A stretch of DNA of 64,000 nt, from contig CM065377.1 in NCBI GenBank assembly GCA_033060915.1, forward strand, positions 33,359,183-33,423,182. Reading direction: 5' to 3'. The notes under the pieces were generated by a model that worked only from the letters and a program-made list of their open reading frames with translations, did not search any database and was not told where the DNA came from. This document shows, piece by piece, positions 36,601 to 47,503 of this stretch (positions within the stretch are counted from its first letter, which is position 1; each line of letters opens with the position of its first letter). The stretch is from Euryodendron excelsum (taxonomy: Eukaryota > Streptophyta > Magnoliopsida > Ericales > Pentaphylacaceae). The position numbers and the translations under genes are program-made.

Positions 36601-37411
36601 GCAGATGAAACCTTTCAAGCAAAAGTTGAGAAGACTCAAGCCGGAATGGAGCCTGAAAATCAAAGATGAGGGGATTAAACAATTTCAAGCGAGATTTTTG
36701 TAAGCAGTAGAATATCCTTAATGGCTAGCTAACATTGTCCTCGTTCCCAAGAAAGATGGCAAAGTACGGATGTGTATCAACCTTCGGGACCTTAACAAGG
36801 CCAGTCTAAAGGATGATTTCCCTCTTCCACACATACACCTGCTCGTTGATAACACGGCCAGTCATGAAATGTTCTCCTTCATGGATGGCTTTTCGGGGTA
36901 TAACCAAATCAAGCTTGCCGAATAGGATCGAGAGAAGACTGCTTTTATTAACCCTTGAGGAGTATTATTACAAAGTTATGCCATTTGGGCTTCACAATGC
37001 AGGGGCAACTTATCAAAAGGCCACGACAACCTTGTTCCATGACATGATACATCGGGAAGTAAAAATTTATGTAGATGACATGATTGTTAAATCCAAGCAA
37101 CGGGAAGAACACCTGTTCAACCTACGGAAGGTGTTTGACCCGCTCTGTAAATACCAACTCAAGCTAAATCCTGCCAAATGTACATTTAGGGTATCTTTAG
37201 GGAAGTTACTAGGGTTTATAGTTAATAAAAAAGGAGTAGAGATCAATCCTACCAAAGTCAAGTCCATTGTTGAAATGCCAACTCTGAAAGGGGAAAAAGA
37301 GGTCCCGTCCTTCTTGGGAAAATTAAACTTCATCAGTAGGTTCATCGCTCAAATGACTGATCTCTACGAGCCTATTTTTAAACTCCTCAAGAAAGATGTT
37401 CCAAAGGAATA
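36601..37411 (+). pseudogene. Reverse transcriptase (RT), broken
   Basis: RNA-dependent DNA polymerase domain. The first part (frame of 36733) has VPKKDGKVRMCINLRDLNKA, DFPLPHI and FMDGFSGYNQIKLAE, followed by an in-frame TAG near 36925. After a frameshift near 36960 the second part (frame of 36813) reads YYYKVMPFGLHNAGATYQ and the catalytic YVDDMIV, then FLGKLNFISRF, and stops at 37412. The catalytic Asp pair is kept, but a stop and a frameshift break the domain. Sequence and order are those of the Ty3/gypsy Tat lineage. Confidence 0.9.
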
Positions 37412-37880
37412 GGATGATAATTGCTAGACAGTTTTCGAAAGAATCAAATAATACCTACGGAATCCTCCAATCTTAGTAGCACCTACCCTGGGGCACCCTT
37501 TGTTGATATACACGTCAGTTTTGGATACTTCTATGGGGTGTGTTTTGGGGCAGCATAATGAAACGGGGAGAAAGGAACAAGCCATTTATTACCTCAGTAA
37601 GAAGTTCCTGCTATACAAAATAAAGTATTTTGATCTCGAGAAAACCTGCTGCGCGCTATCCTGGGCAGCCCACAGGCTTTGATATTGTATGCTCTATCAT
37701 ACCACTTTCCTCATCTCTCAGATAGACCCAATCAAGTTTATTTTTGAGAGACCAACCCTGTCCAGTAGAATCGCACGATGGCACATGATCTTGTCAAAAT
37801 TCGATATCGTATTTACCACCCGTAAAACATTCAAGGGGCAGGTAATAGCTGATTATCTAGCCGAGAACCCTATTAGTGAT
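37412..37880 (+). pseudogene. Gypsy-type RNase H (RH), broken
   Basis: Follows RT after TAG codons at 37410 and 37423. It reads LDTSMGCVLGQ, KEQAIYYLSKKF and ALSWAAHRL, stops at 37680, then reopens with FERPTLSSRIARWHMIL and the tether GQVIADYLAENP. This domain degrades the RNA of the RNA-DNA hybrid. The first catalytic Asp position reads Thr in YTSVLDTS, so it may be dead as well as interrupted. Confidence 0.75.
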
Positions 37881-37949
37881 TATCAGTCCATGGAACCTCG
37901 ATTCCTAGATGAGGATATACTATGCATTGAGGGTGTGACTAAAGGGTCG

Positions 37950-38400
37950 ACAAAAATCGAATGGAGGATGTATTTTGATGAAGCTTCTAATAAAAGCGAG
38001 TCGGCATCGTAGCAGTAGTAGTATCAGAAATGGGCAGTCATTACCCCATTGTGGTTAAATTACAACTAGAACCGTGCACCAATAACATCCCTGAGTATGA
38101 GGCATGTATCTTGGATTAAGGCTATCAGTGGAGATGAAGATTGATGAACTGGCTGTTTTCGGAGATTCCGATTTAGTTATTCAAAAATCTAAGAACATAT
38201 ACCATACCTGAGATGCCAAACTCTCCCCATATCACTAACAGATTAAGGATCTATGTCAACTATTCAGAAGCATAGATTTCCATCAGATACCCCGGATAGA
38301 AAATAACTTTGATGATGCACTACCCACAATAGCCACAGCAATCAAGGTCGACAAGGGCACAGAAATACCTCCTCTCCAGATTTTTACTAGAGACACCCCT
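37950..38400 (+). pseudogene. Second, archaeal-type RNase H (aRH), broken
   Basis: WRMYFDEASN at 37962 is the start of the additional RNase H that Tat/Ogre elements carry downstream of the usual one. Further words (NNIPEYEACI near 38090, FGDS-like remnant near 38160) keep the order of the domain, in several frames. There are many stops. The presence of two RNase H domains is the main reason for placing E2 in the Tat lineage. Confidence 0.7.
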
Positions 38401-38403
38401 TCC

Positions 38404-39453
38404 TATTACTTTATACAACAACTGAGCCTGATGGGCAACCATGGTTCTTTGATATTCAAAGATACATCCAGGCAAGGGCATTCCCTGATGCCTCTCATCG
38501 ATTCAAAGATACATCCAGGCAAGGGCAACCATGGTTCTTTGATATTCAAAGGTACATCCAGGTAAGTGCATTCCCTGATGTCGGCCCAATGGCCTTTCTC
38601 TATGTGGAGAATAGATATGATCGGCCCCATCACTCCCAAAGCCTCCAATGGTCATCGGTTCATGCTGTTGTCATTGATTACCTCACTAAATGGGTGGAAG
38701 CGGTCTCCTATGTTCACGTCACTAAGGTGGTTGTGGATAAGTTCATAAAGAACTGCATCATCTGCCGATATGGGATTCTTGAATTACTCATCACCAACAA
38801 TACTTCCAACCTAAACAACGAATTGATAACAAAATTGTACCAAAGGTTTCGCATCACTCACCGAAATTCAGTCACCTACCATCCTTAGATAAATGGACCA
38901 GTGAAAGCGGCTAACAAAAGTATTAAGAAAATACTCTGAAAAGTGATTGACAACTACAGAGACTGGTATGAGAAGCTCCCTTTTGCATTAATGGCTTATC
39001 GAACCACCATGAGGGTTTCTACTGGAAGTACCCCCTTCGAGTTGTTCTATGGCATAGAGGAGTCCTTCCCATTGAGATTGAGATTCCTTCCTTGAGAATC
39101 TTAATGGAAACCAAGTTAGATGCAGTAGAATGGATCAAAGACCGATATGCTCAACTCTGCCTACTGGATGAGAAGTGGCTAGCTGCAGTCTATCACGCTC
39201 AATGCTATAAGAGGTGAATGGCTAGGGCATTTGACAAGAAAGTGTGGCCACGATCATTTAACCGAGAGATTTAGTACTGAAAAAGATATTTGCCTACCAA
39301 GAGGTAGCACAAGAAAAATTTGCTCCAAACTACGAGGGGCCATTCTTAGTCATGAAAGTCAGATGCGAAGGATCTCTTATTCTGAAGGAAATAAATGGCC
39401 GTGAATTCCTTAGTCCATTAAACTCTGATGCTATCAAACATTATTATATATGA
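38404..39453 (+). pseudogene. Integrase (INT), broken, HHCC domain missing
   Basis: The upstream part PWFFDIQRYIQ is duplicated. The core follows directly with WPFSMWRIDMIGPI (frame of 38566), then, after a frameshift, VVIDYLTKWVEA and ICRYG (frame of 38589). The second catalytic position reads ITNNTSNLN, where ITDNG is usual, so the Asp is lost. A stop at 38887 is followed by MAYRTTMRVSTG and FELFYG. The end (near 39395-39453) reads as the usual integrase C-terminus and closes with HYYI-stop. The zinc-binding HHCC segment expected before the core is absent. Confidence 0.85.
38434..38580 (+). repeat. 90-bp direct duplication at the integrase N-terminus
   Basis: Two copies starting GGGCAACCATGGTTCTTTGA at about 38434 and 38524, with a partial third copy of TTCAAAGATACATCCAGGC between them (about 38491). 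It sits where the HHCC domain should be. Confidence 0.8.
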
Positions 39454-39639
39454 TCTCGGAAGATGGATTCCTATTTTCTGTTCGGAAGCAATGAAATTTA
39501 CTTTTCGTAATCTCGGCTAATCAATAAGGCATGGTTAGAATCCTTGAACAATCATAGTCGTCAAAAAGTCTGTATATCCCATAGGGGGTAGAGGAGTCTC
39601 AAAAAGTAGATCCCCAAGCCTACTAGGACCTAACACATA

Positions 39640-40766
39640 CCGGCGGAACTAGTAATGGTAGTTCTCAGTCTCAATGGGCACGTTAGAAAATGACCCGTCA
39701 TCATCCACGTGGGGAAGCAAAGATCTCCACATGTCCATAACCCTCTCTACTAATGCTCTCAGGATTGTCACCTCAAAGACAAGGTTAAACTCTACTGCTG
39801 ATGCTAGATAAGGGATGTCCTGATTTTTGCCAAACTGTCATAAAACTCAAAGCCCAAAGAAAGGGGCAATGCTTTGCAAACCTGCCAAAGGCACGAAGGT
39901 CCTCTCAGAAGGCCATACCCTCAAGCAATACTTGCCAATCAGTCCTGTATACCACCAAACCGTGTCAAACCTCCTGCCCCGAAGATAAGCAGCCCATGCC
40001 CTCGCAGTTCGTGGAAGTCTCTCACCATCCATGATAACTCTTTGAGACTGTGCCAAAGAATGTATATGGTCAAGCTCAGGATACCATGTATGTAGAAAAA
40101 ATGGAGTAACAAATAAGTGCCCAATTGCCTAAAGCTGAAAAAGTGCAGCATATCCCTGAAAGTGAGCATCAATCCCTTGCTGGAATCTAGTAAGGCTCAT
40201 GAAGGTCTCTCCCATAACCATAAGAGCGTATAATCGACAGTCGATCAAATCATCGCCCCACGAAAACATTAAGAAGTTTAGGAGAAGTAGAGCTAGAGCT
40301 GCCATACGAGAAATGGACCAATCTTAAGAAGTATGCCAATCGCCCTAATGAACTACCATACCTGTCGCAAACTCAAAATGAGAAAACAAGAAGTCCACTA
40401 GAACATAAGGAAACTGGGACAGAAGGTTTCAGGAAAGAACTACATACCGGAATCTAAGCTGAGACGAGACAATTTGTGATGTAACCATCTAGAAAGATAG
40501 GTCCCATAATGTTAGCCAAATCATCTGAAAAACCAAGGAGAAAATTGTACTCGTAAAGAGTGGAAGTAAGCTCACATTCAGGCTGCTAGAAGGGAAAAAA
40601 GACAAGTTAGGTTGCCAGAAGGGAATCATGCCTCCATGAATCTTGGACTAAACTACATCGACAGGAGTGAAGCCACAAGACCAAAGGACCGGCAAAAGAT
40701 GTTATGCTCATCCAGAGGATACCCGTCATGCCAAGTCGTCAGTTGAGTAAAAATAGCATCAGACAT
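39640..40766 (-). pseudogene. Antisense gene remnant, plant-mobile-domain/DUF7745-like (tentative)
   Basis: Coding-like blocks on the minus strand between pol and the 3' LTR. An ATG at 40766 starts MSDAIFTQLTTW directly after a splice-acceptor-like CTTTCAAG. Later blocks, in shifted frames, are SDDLANIMGPIFLDGY (about 40560-40510), MVMGETFMSL and QGYAALFQL (about 40225-40115), RAWAAYLRGRRFDTVWWYTG (about 40000-39940) and VMDMWRSLLPHVDDDGS (about 39755-39690). The order and the GETF...LFQLW-like words recall plant proteins of the DUF7745/plant mobile domain group, often found in transposons. Tat elements are known to carry extra frames here, some antisense. Identity rests on memory of the family; stops and shifts make it a pseudogene. 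Confidence 0.5.
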
Positions 40767-42128
40767 CTTGAAAGTCAAATCAAGGTAAGGACATCAATAT
40801 ATGGTAAGTACAGTTCAAAAGGACAAGAGGTATGAAAAAAAAATGAATGACACAAGTCTCAACAGAGTCTACCCAAAATCAATTCTCAAAAAGATTTCCT
40901 AACTTTTTTCTTCAAAAGTCATTTTCGAAATCAAATCTCAAAAGGTTTTAATCAAAATCCATATCAAAACTTTTCTAAGCTTCTTCTTTAAAAGATTTCT
41001 AGACCAATCAAGTTCCAAGGTTTTTTCAGACTTTTTTCCTTCAAAAAGTCTTGTTCAAAATCAATCCTCAAAAATTTTTAAGGTTTCAATCCTAAAAAAT
41101 TCTCCCTTCCAAAGTTTTTATCAATTTCGAAGTTTTCTATATTAAAAATCCATTTTCAAAGATTTCATATGCTTTTCCCTTGAATGTTTTATTTAAAATT
41201 TCATTTTCAACGATTTTTCAAAATTTTCCTTTCAAAAAGTTTTATTCTAGGACCCCCACGAGTTTCTCGGGGCCTTCTCTGCCAAAAAGGCCCCACATTC
41301 AAAGGTTTTACCTCTTTTTTTTTTAAAAAAAGATTTCATTTCAAAATTTCTAACTCTTTCTTTATTTTTGAAAAATTTTGTCGAGTTTCTCGGGGCCTTC
41401 TCTGGTAAAAAGGGCCTCACCCTCAAAGGTTTTATATCTTTTTCCTTCAAAAATATTTTATTTCAAAACTTTTCTAACTCTTTTCCTAATTTTGAAAATT
41501 TTCAACAAAGTCTCATGTATAAATGGCCCCTACAACCCCCAAGACGTGACAACAGAAAACAAGACGTAAACCCCACGACATCACAATCACAAGCACCAAC
41601 ACACATAAAACAATCTGTACACATTCCTAAAATTTTCAAATTTTCAAACACATGTTCTATTTTAAAAAATTCAAGAGTTTTCAAAATTGTTGCAAAAATC
41701 ATTCAAATTTACTTTAAATATTTTCTAAAATATTCTTATATTTTCTAGAGGTCAAATTCAAACATTTTCATCAATTTCTCAATTACATTTATTTCTCAAG
41801 TATTTTTCTATTTTTTAAAAAATAAAAATTCAAAAAGTTTTCAAAACATCACGAAACTTCATACGGTTGTTCAACACATTTTTCTAAGGCACGTGGTACA
41901 AAAATCTAGTAAAAAATTGTAACACCCATAGCTGTAGGAGCAAATATTCAATTCTTGCAGAAACTCCTTTTACATAAACATGCAAAACTACCTAAACTTA
42001 ATCAAACGAATATTAAAATGCAAAAACAACATCACAAAAATTTTCAAAGCATATCAAAACATCAATTTTGACTATTTGCATGACTCAAACGAAGTTCTAC
42101 AGATCAAAATCAACAAAAAATAAAAAAA
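40767..42128 (-). mobile_element. E2 3' non-coding region; possible intron of the antisense gene
   Basis: A/T-rich sequence between the antisense frame and its candidate first exon. A GTGAGT donor at 42134-42129 and an acceptor-like CTTTCAAG just before the ATG at 40766 could bound an intron of about 1.36 kb on the minus strand. The same DNA contains two tandem units near 41255 and 41385 (shared with E1 20140-20450), and words like AAGTTTTATTCAAAATC that match E1 19300-20100. No other gene was seen. Confidence 0.45.
41250..41460 (+). repeat. Tandem block, two copies
   Basis: GAGTTTCTCGGGGCCTTCTC occurs at about 41259 and 41387, each followed by AAAAAGG(C/G)CC and a CTCAAAGGTTTTA-like word. 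Homologous to the three-copy block of E1. Confidence 0.75.
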
Positions 42129-42300
42129 ACTCACCTCTTAGAGTTATCTGGCAAACTCTTCTTCTCTAGTGACTATTTCGACGACGGTGACAACTTCCGA
42201 CAACTCTCTGGCCTCCCCCAAGCTCACTCCTTCAAAGTCCTAAAATCCTTCCTCGCAAAAGCTCGAGAGAAGTTCTCAGATTTGTGATTTTCCTCTTAAA
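42129..42300 (-). other. Candidate untranslated first exon of the antisense gene
   Basis: Downstream (on the minus strand) of a TATA-like site, this stretch is less A/T-rich than its surroundings and ends GAG/GTGAGTT, a good plant splice donor, followed by T-rich sequence. It has no long open frame. It is inferred from arrangement only. Confidence 0.45.
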
Positions 42301-42307
42301 ACTGCGA

Positions 42308-42380
42308 ACTTTAAATAAGAAGTTTTTTGGTTTTAATCCCAGGCAGTGGCGCCAAGGCAACTTTAAGCCTGAGTGGCGCT
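42308..42380 (-). promoter_or_regulatory. Antisense promoter with LTR-like architecture
   Basis: On the minus strand, AGCGCCACT (42380-42372), then TGGCGCCACT (42354-42345), then TTATTTAAA (42318-42310), a TATA-like box. The LTRs show the same order (GCGCCACT, GCGCCACT, TATA) on their sense strand. E1 lacks this segment. Confidence 0.5.
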
Positions 42381-42558
42381 ACAGTCAAATTCTGGGCGAC
42401 TTCGCCCCTTTTCCTACCAAAATTCAATTTTAAATGCCCCCTTGGGCCAAATTGCCATTTTTAAGCTCCAGTCTTTCAAAAATTTTCAAATTCTATCCCT
42501 CCGATCACCTCGTAATCCATATGGGACTGTTACTTATTGTTTTCTGCCTTCGACAAGC

Positions 42559-42574
42559 AAAGAGGAAAAAAGAA
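42559..42574 (+). other. E2 polypurine tract
   Basis: AAAGAGGAAAAAAGAA, sixteen purines, seven bases before the 3' LTR start TGTAAGCACC at 42582. Confidence 0.8.
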
Positions 42575-42581
42575 TGACAGC

Positions 42582-43022
42582 TGTAAGCACCCCATTTTTG
42601 CCCGTTCGGTAATCTTTAGCCTAACTGGACTCACATTTAAATCGACACAAACACATTCAAGTCCAAACCAGATTTCCAGACTCAATCCAGTCAATCAATC
42701 GCTTTGTCGGCCCGCCGAGCCCAATAAGAGGCAAAATGCTCTTAGGGCATTGCTCGGTCCATTTCCAGTCAGCACATCTTCCTAAATACGGTAAGTCTTT
42801 ATTTCAACCTCAATTCTAGTTCCAATTCTAGTCCAGACTAATCAAACTCAATTTAGTGCGTCTTTCGAGAAAGTTAATCACTCAAACGGTAAGTCCATCC
42901 AGTTTAGCACGTTTACCGAGAAAACTCCTCAGAACGGTAAGTCCCTTCAAACCTATCGATCAGGATGGAACCCAAGTCGCCAAGATGGTAGAATGGTTCA
43001 CTCCTGGCACTTGCTAGCTCGT
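42582..43022 (+). mobile_element. E2 3' LTR, first part
   Basis: TGTAAGCACCCCATTTTTG follows the polypurine tract. U3 words match the E2 5' LTR, for example CTTCCTAAATACGGTA and CTAGTTCCAATTCTAGTCCA (42780-42830 versus 29275-29330). Interrupted by a solo LTR at 43023 and resumes at 46303. Confidence 0.85.
43018..43022. repeat. Left target-site duplication (CTCGT)
   Basis: CTCGT here, CCCGC at 46303-46307, differing by two C/T changes. The uninterrupted host in other copies reads CTAGCC(C/T)GCCAATG, which fits one insertion. Confidence 0.55.
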
Positions 43023-43326
43023 TGTAAGCACCCCATTTTTGGTCACTTGGCGATCTTTAGTCCGATCTAGCTCACATGTCGTTTCCTGGGCCCGCTGGAA
43101 GCTAAATGACTAAAATACTCCTAAGACATCATCATAGTCTAATTCAATCTGGCACACTTCTTGAAAAGTACCAAGGACCTTAGAGTGGTAAAACCCACCT
43201 TTCCAAAATTGTCCCAGAGATAATCTAGCATGTTCTAGTATCTTCTAGTCGCTCTTGGACCAATTCTGGGAGCATCCGTTTGGGTCATTACAACAGGCAT
43301 CAATGCCAACTTTGGCTGCCTTTAAA

Positions 43327-43332
43327 TATAAA
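43327..43332 (+). promoter_or_regulatory. LTR TATA box
   Basis: TATAAA in TTTAAATATAAACC, followed by CTCCCCC as in the E3 copy. Confidence 0.65.
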
Positions 43333-45539
43333 CCCTCCCCCTACGTTAAAAAAGGTCCCTAGTCCAAAAACTCTGTTTCTCAAAATTCAGAGCTTAAAGT
43401 CTCTCCAAACCTTAGCCTTCTCTTGCCTTATCAAATCCTAGCCTCCATATACTTAAAACCCTAACATCCATACACTCAAACACAAGCCCCCAAGGCCTCA
43501 ATTGGAGACTCAAGGTGTTGCAACTTCAAGGTTCTCAAAGTCTAAGCAAAGCAAAGCAAACAAAGCAAGTAAAGCAAGAAGAAGACAATGTAGGCTTTTG
43601 ATTTACCTTTATATAATTCCCCCATCTCTCTTCTTCCTCCTAACCCACTTGGGTTTTCTTCTATTTTAATCCCGCATCTTCTACCTACCTTTTTACATGT
43701 TTAAAATAAGGGACCTCCTGGTTCATGCCTAAGAAGAATTGTTGAAGGTAATTGTGTCGGGGGCTTTCTTCAAATTTGACCCTTGATGGTGTGGGTTCGG
43801 CCCCCTTGATTATGTGGTGAAGCCTAACTTCATATGTTCATTACCCTTTTTGCATTGTACATATCATATTCATACATTCATTCAAAATTATTTTTCAAAC
43901 TCGCATCAAAACTCTCTTTCAAAATTTGCATTCAAAACCTTCTTTTTCAAATTTGTTTTCAAAATCATAATTCCAAAGTGATTCTAGCCATTGCATGGTT
44001 AGGGTAGTTTTAGGAAAGTTTTATATTCATTGTGACTATCAAGGTCTAAAATTTTTAGTATAAACCATATATTGTTTTCATCAAAACCACAATCTTAAGA
44101 CGATTCTAGGCATTCCATGGTTCGGGTTGTTTTAGGAAAGTGTGATATTCAATGTGATCATTATGGTTCATATTTCAAATCCATGTTGTTTTCAAAACCA
44201 CCAACTTAGAATGGTTTTAATATTTTCATGGTTAGAATCGTTTTAGGAAAGTGAGACATTCAAAATATTTAAAAAATCCATGTTCAAGCTTTTTTCCAAA
44301 TTGCTTTTCAAACTTCTTTTCAAAAACTCTTTTCAAAAATCTACTTTTTAAAAACTCTTTTTAAACTTCCTTCCAAAAACTCTCTTCAAAAATATACTTT
44401 CTAAAAACTCCTTTTAAAAATCTCTTTTCTAAAAACTCCTTTCAAAGATCTCATTTCCAAAAACTATTTTTCTTAGAGTCCAAGTTAGGCCTTAGATTCC
44501 ATTGTTAAAAAGTCATGGTTCTATTTCTTAGATCATGACTTTCTCTTTTACCTCAAATCATAGGATTCCAAAAATTATCTTCTACATCAAATCTTAGGTT
44601 TCTAAAATCTCTTTTTCTACACCAAATCATAGCTTTCCAAATCCTAAATTTTCAAAATTCAACCTTTCCAATTTCATGTCAAATCAAATCTTCCGGTTTA
44701 GGAAGCTAGGTCAAATCCTCTAATTTTAGAAACCAAATCAAATCATCAATTTTTGAAAATAAAATCTAATCTTCTACTTTAGGAAATAGAAATCAAATCT
44801 TTTATAATTCTAATCTTTTCTAATTCTAACCTTTCTTAATTTCAAACCTTCCTAAATCTCAACTTATCAAATCTTTCCTAATTTTAAATATTTCTAAACT
44901 CAAAACTTTCTAACTTCAAAACTTTCCAAATTCAAATCTTTTCTAAAAAGAAAACTTTCCCAAATTCAAAACTTTCCTAAAATGAAACTTTCCTAATTTG
45001 AAAAGTTTTCTATTTTGAAACTTTCCTAATTCAAAACTTTCCAAAGTCTAATCTTTCCTATACCCTAACTTTTCAAATCATTCCAAGTCAAGTGTTTTCA
45101 AAATCAAATCAAATCAAATCAAATCTTTTTCAAGCCTTTCTTAAACCTCATCTTTCCTAATTCTAAGTTTTCTAAAATGAAATCAAACTTTTCAAATCTA
45201 GATCAAACCTTCTTATTTTAAGTCCATACTCCAACCTTAGGTTACTTAAACCCTAAGATGCCTAAGCCCTAGTTTGACCCTAATCCTAAGTTAGGAAGCT
45301 TTAACTTATTTCTAAACCTCTTTTCTAAACCAAGATAGTTTTCTAACTTCAATCTAAGTCCAAAATGTTTTCAAAACTCAACTCCGTCTTTTTCAAATCA
45401 AAGTCCAATTCTAAGTCTAAGTTCAATTTCAAAATCAAATCTCAATTTCAAACCTTCTATTCTAAGTTCAAATCAAAATCTCTTTCAAATCAAACCCATT
45501 TCAAATCAAACTTTTTGAAAACCTCAAAGTGTCTATTTT

Positions 45540-45615
45540 CAATCGGACTCTTGTCCGAACTACGACTGACCTGATTCCCAATAAAGTGATACGTAGGCAA
45601 TCCTCATGAGTGCGG
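45540..45615 (+). other. Conserved U5 island with hairpin
   Basis: TCGGACTCTTGTCCGA (6-bp stem, TCTT loop), then GACTGACCTGATTCC, ATACGTAGGCAA and GTGCGGTCAC. This is the clearest plus-strand example. Confidence 0.6.
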
Positions 45616-46302
45616 TCACAACTTTTTTTAAATTTCTAATTTCATAATCTATTTCAAAATTTCAATTCTATAACCTTTTTCAAAATCAAATCTTCTTTTA
45701 AAATCAATTTTCAAAATTAGATTCTTTTCTTCAAAGTTATTTTCGAAATCAGATTCTTTTCTCGCACTTGCATGTCATGCATCATGTTAAATCTCTTTTC
45801 AAAATTCTTTTCAAAGTAGATATAATTAGATATTTGTTAATCAAAGATTCTAATGAGTGAATCTAAGGTGAATAAACATGTAGGTACCACAAGGGCAGGG
45901 TAGGGTGATGGCTTATTGCGTTTTCACTACACGCAACCAACCTCCAAACCTAGATCACTGTTTTCAAATACCAAAATAAAGTTATTTTCAAAAAGGGCTT
46001 AAATCTTTCCAAAGGTTGCCAAAAAACCTATTTTCTTAAAAACCCTCTCTTGAGGAAGTTTTCAAAACTTTTTCAAAAACCCAAAGTGTAATATTTTTCT
46101 TGTATTTAGTTTTAGGTGATCTAACTCACCTTAATCAAGTTAGGTGACGACTCCAAATTTTTTTATAAAAACCCTTAATCGAATCAATTTCAAATTCAAA
46201 CCTAGTTGCACTTGTCCTTCTGAGAGGATGAGTTCTAACGAGAGAGTACTGTATTTTTCTCACTTGCGTGTTTTCTCGAGTGCAAAAAATTGGGGCGTGA
46301 CA

Positions 46303-47210
46303 CCCGCCAATGTAGAATATCCGTTATTCGGCACGTATCTCGATAAAGTTGATTCCTCAGACGATAAGACCATCTAGCAGCTTTTTGAGATCAGGTAGTC
46401 TTCGGAATGAACGCACACCAACAGAGTGACCGAAGCACTCACAAACATTGCAACTGTTAGAGTGGCAGAAACACTTGCAAACTAGTCGACATTGGAAATT
46501 GCCAACAAAGCTCCTATGTTACGGGTTCGACCTCGCCTCTTGGTCGTGACACATTTATCATAGGATGGGATAGCTTTGAAAATCAACTTGTCACACACCG
46601 TCAGAGTGACGAAAACACTCAAAACCTGGGTCAACACCAGTGTCTACTAACCCACTTTGGTGAAAAATAACTAAACTGCCCCTTGGGCCATTTTAGCACG
46701 CTTCTCAAGAAAGTACCTAAGTGCTTAGAGTGGTAAATCCACCATTCCAAGATTGTTCCAAAGACAATCCGACATGTTCAAGTGTCTTCCAGTGGCTTTC
46801 GAATCGATTCCAACAACATTCGGTTAAGATGACCATTTTACCCCTTGGCATCCGATCGCCTTTGGGAACCACACCGGCTCTAGGTATTAAAAAGATTACC
46901 TTCCTGGGATGCTTCTAATAGCATTCTCAACTTTCCAGCATCTTTCTGGATCATTTCGAGTCTATTCTGATGAGCCTGGTGCAAAATCACTGTTTTATCC
47001 TTAGTAGGCCGGTCACCCTTTTCCAAACACACCAGCTTTAAATATCAAACCGGAAACCCCTTAGAATACTCTCAATAGTGTTTCCAACCTTCAAGCCTTC
47101 TCAGGGTCACTCCGAGTCCATTCCGGTGTTTTTCTGATTCAATTAACCTTTTTGCCCTTAGCGGGCCGGTCAACCTTTTCAACTATTCTAGCATCGCTTC
47201 CTATGCCAGT
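46303..47210 (+). mobile_element. E2 3' LTR, second part
   Basis: Continues the LTR with GCCAATGTAGAATATCCG. It holds tandem AGAGTGGCAGAAACACT words (46430-46480), a GGTAAATCC unit (46735) and the AAATGACC/TTTTGCCCC blocks of U3. Interrupted after 47210 by E3; the rest lies beyond the window. Confidence 0.8.
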
Positions 47211-47300
47211 TGTAAGCACCCCATTTTTGTTAGCTCGGTAATCTTCGATCTGATCGGGCTCACATTCAAACTGACATAGACAAATTCAAGTCCAAACCAA
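47211..47300 (+). mobile_element. E3 LTR, first 90 bp
   Basis: TGTAAGCACCCCATTTTTGTT placed inside the E2 U3. Interrupted after 47300 by a subfamily A solo LTR and resumes at 52643. Confidence 0.8.
47296..47300. repeat. Left target-site duplication (ACCAA)
   Basis: ACCAA, identical to 52643-52647. Confidence 0.9.
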
Positions 47301-47503
47301 TGTAAGCACCTCATTTTTGACCGCTTGGCAGTCTACACTCCGTCCAGACTTGTACTCAAGTCAATATGGACGAATTCCAATCGAAATCAACTCTATAAGT
47401 CTAACCCTGTCTATCCATTGCTTCGTAGGCCCCACCGGGCCCAAAGAGAAGCAAAATGACCAAAATGCCCTTAGGGGCATTATCCTTGCCATATTCCGAA
47501 TTA

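Larger units (their letters stand above)
43023..46302 (+). mobile_element. Solo LTR (subfamily B, 3.3 kb) nested in the E2 3' LTR
   Basis: Starts TGTAAGCACCCCATTTTTGG and ends TTGGGGCGTGACA; the host LTR reads on across it. Most of U3 is deleted: about 250 bp in, sequence jumps to the ACAACAGGCATC block next to the promoter, with loss of the GCGCC palindrome. It then has TATAAA (43327), AAACCCTA words (43440-43480), the CCCACTTGGGTT block (43645), the G-poor tract, the hairpin island (45540-45615) and the U5 end. No internal region. Confidence 0.85.
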
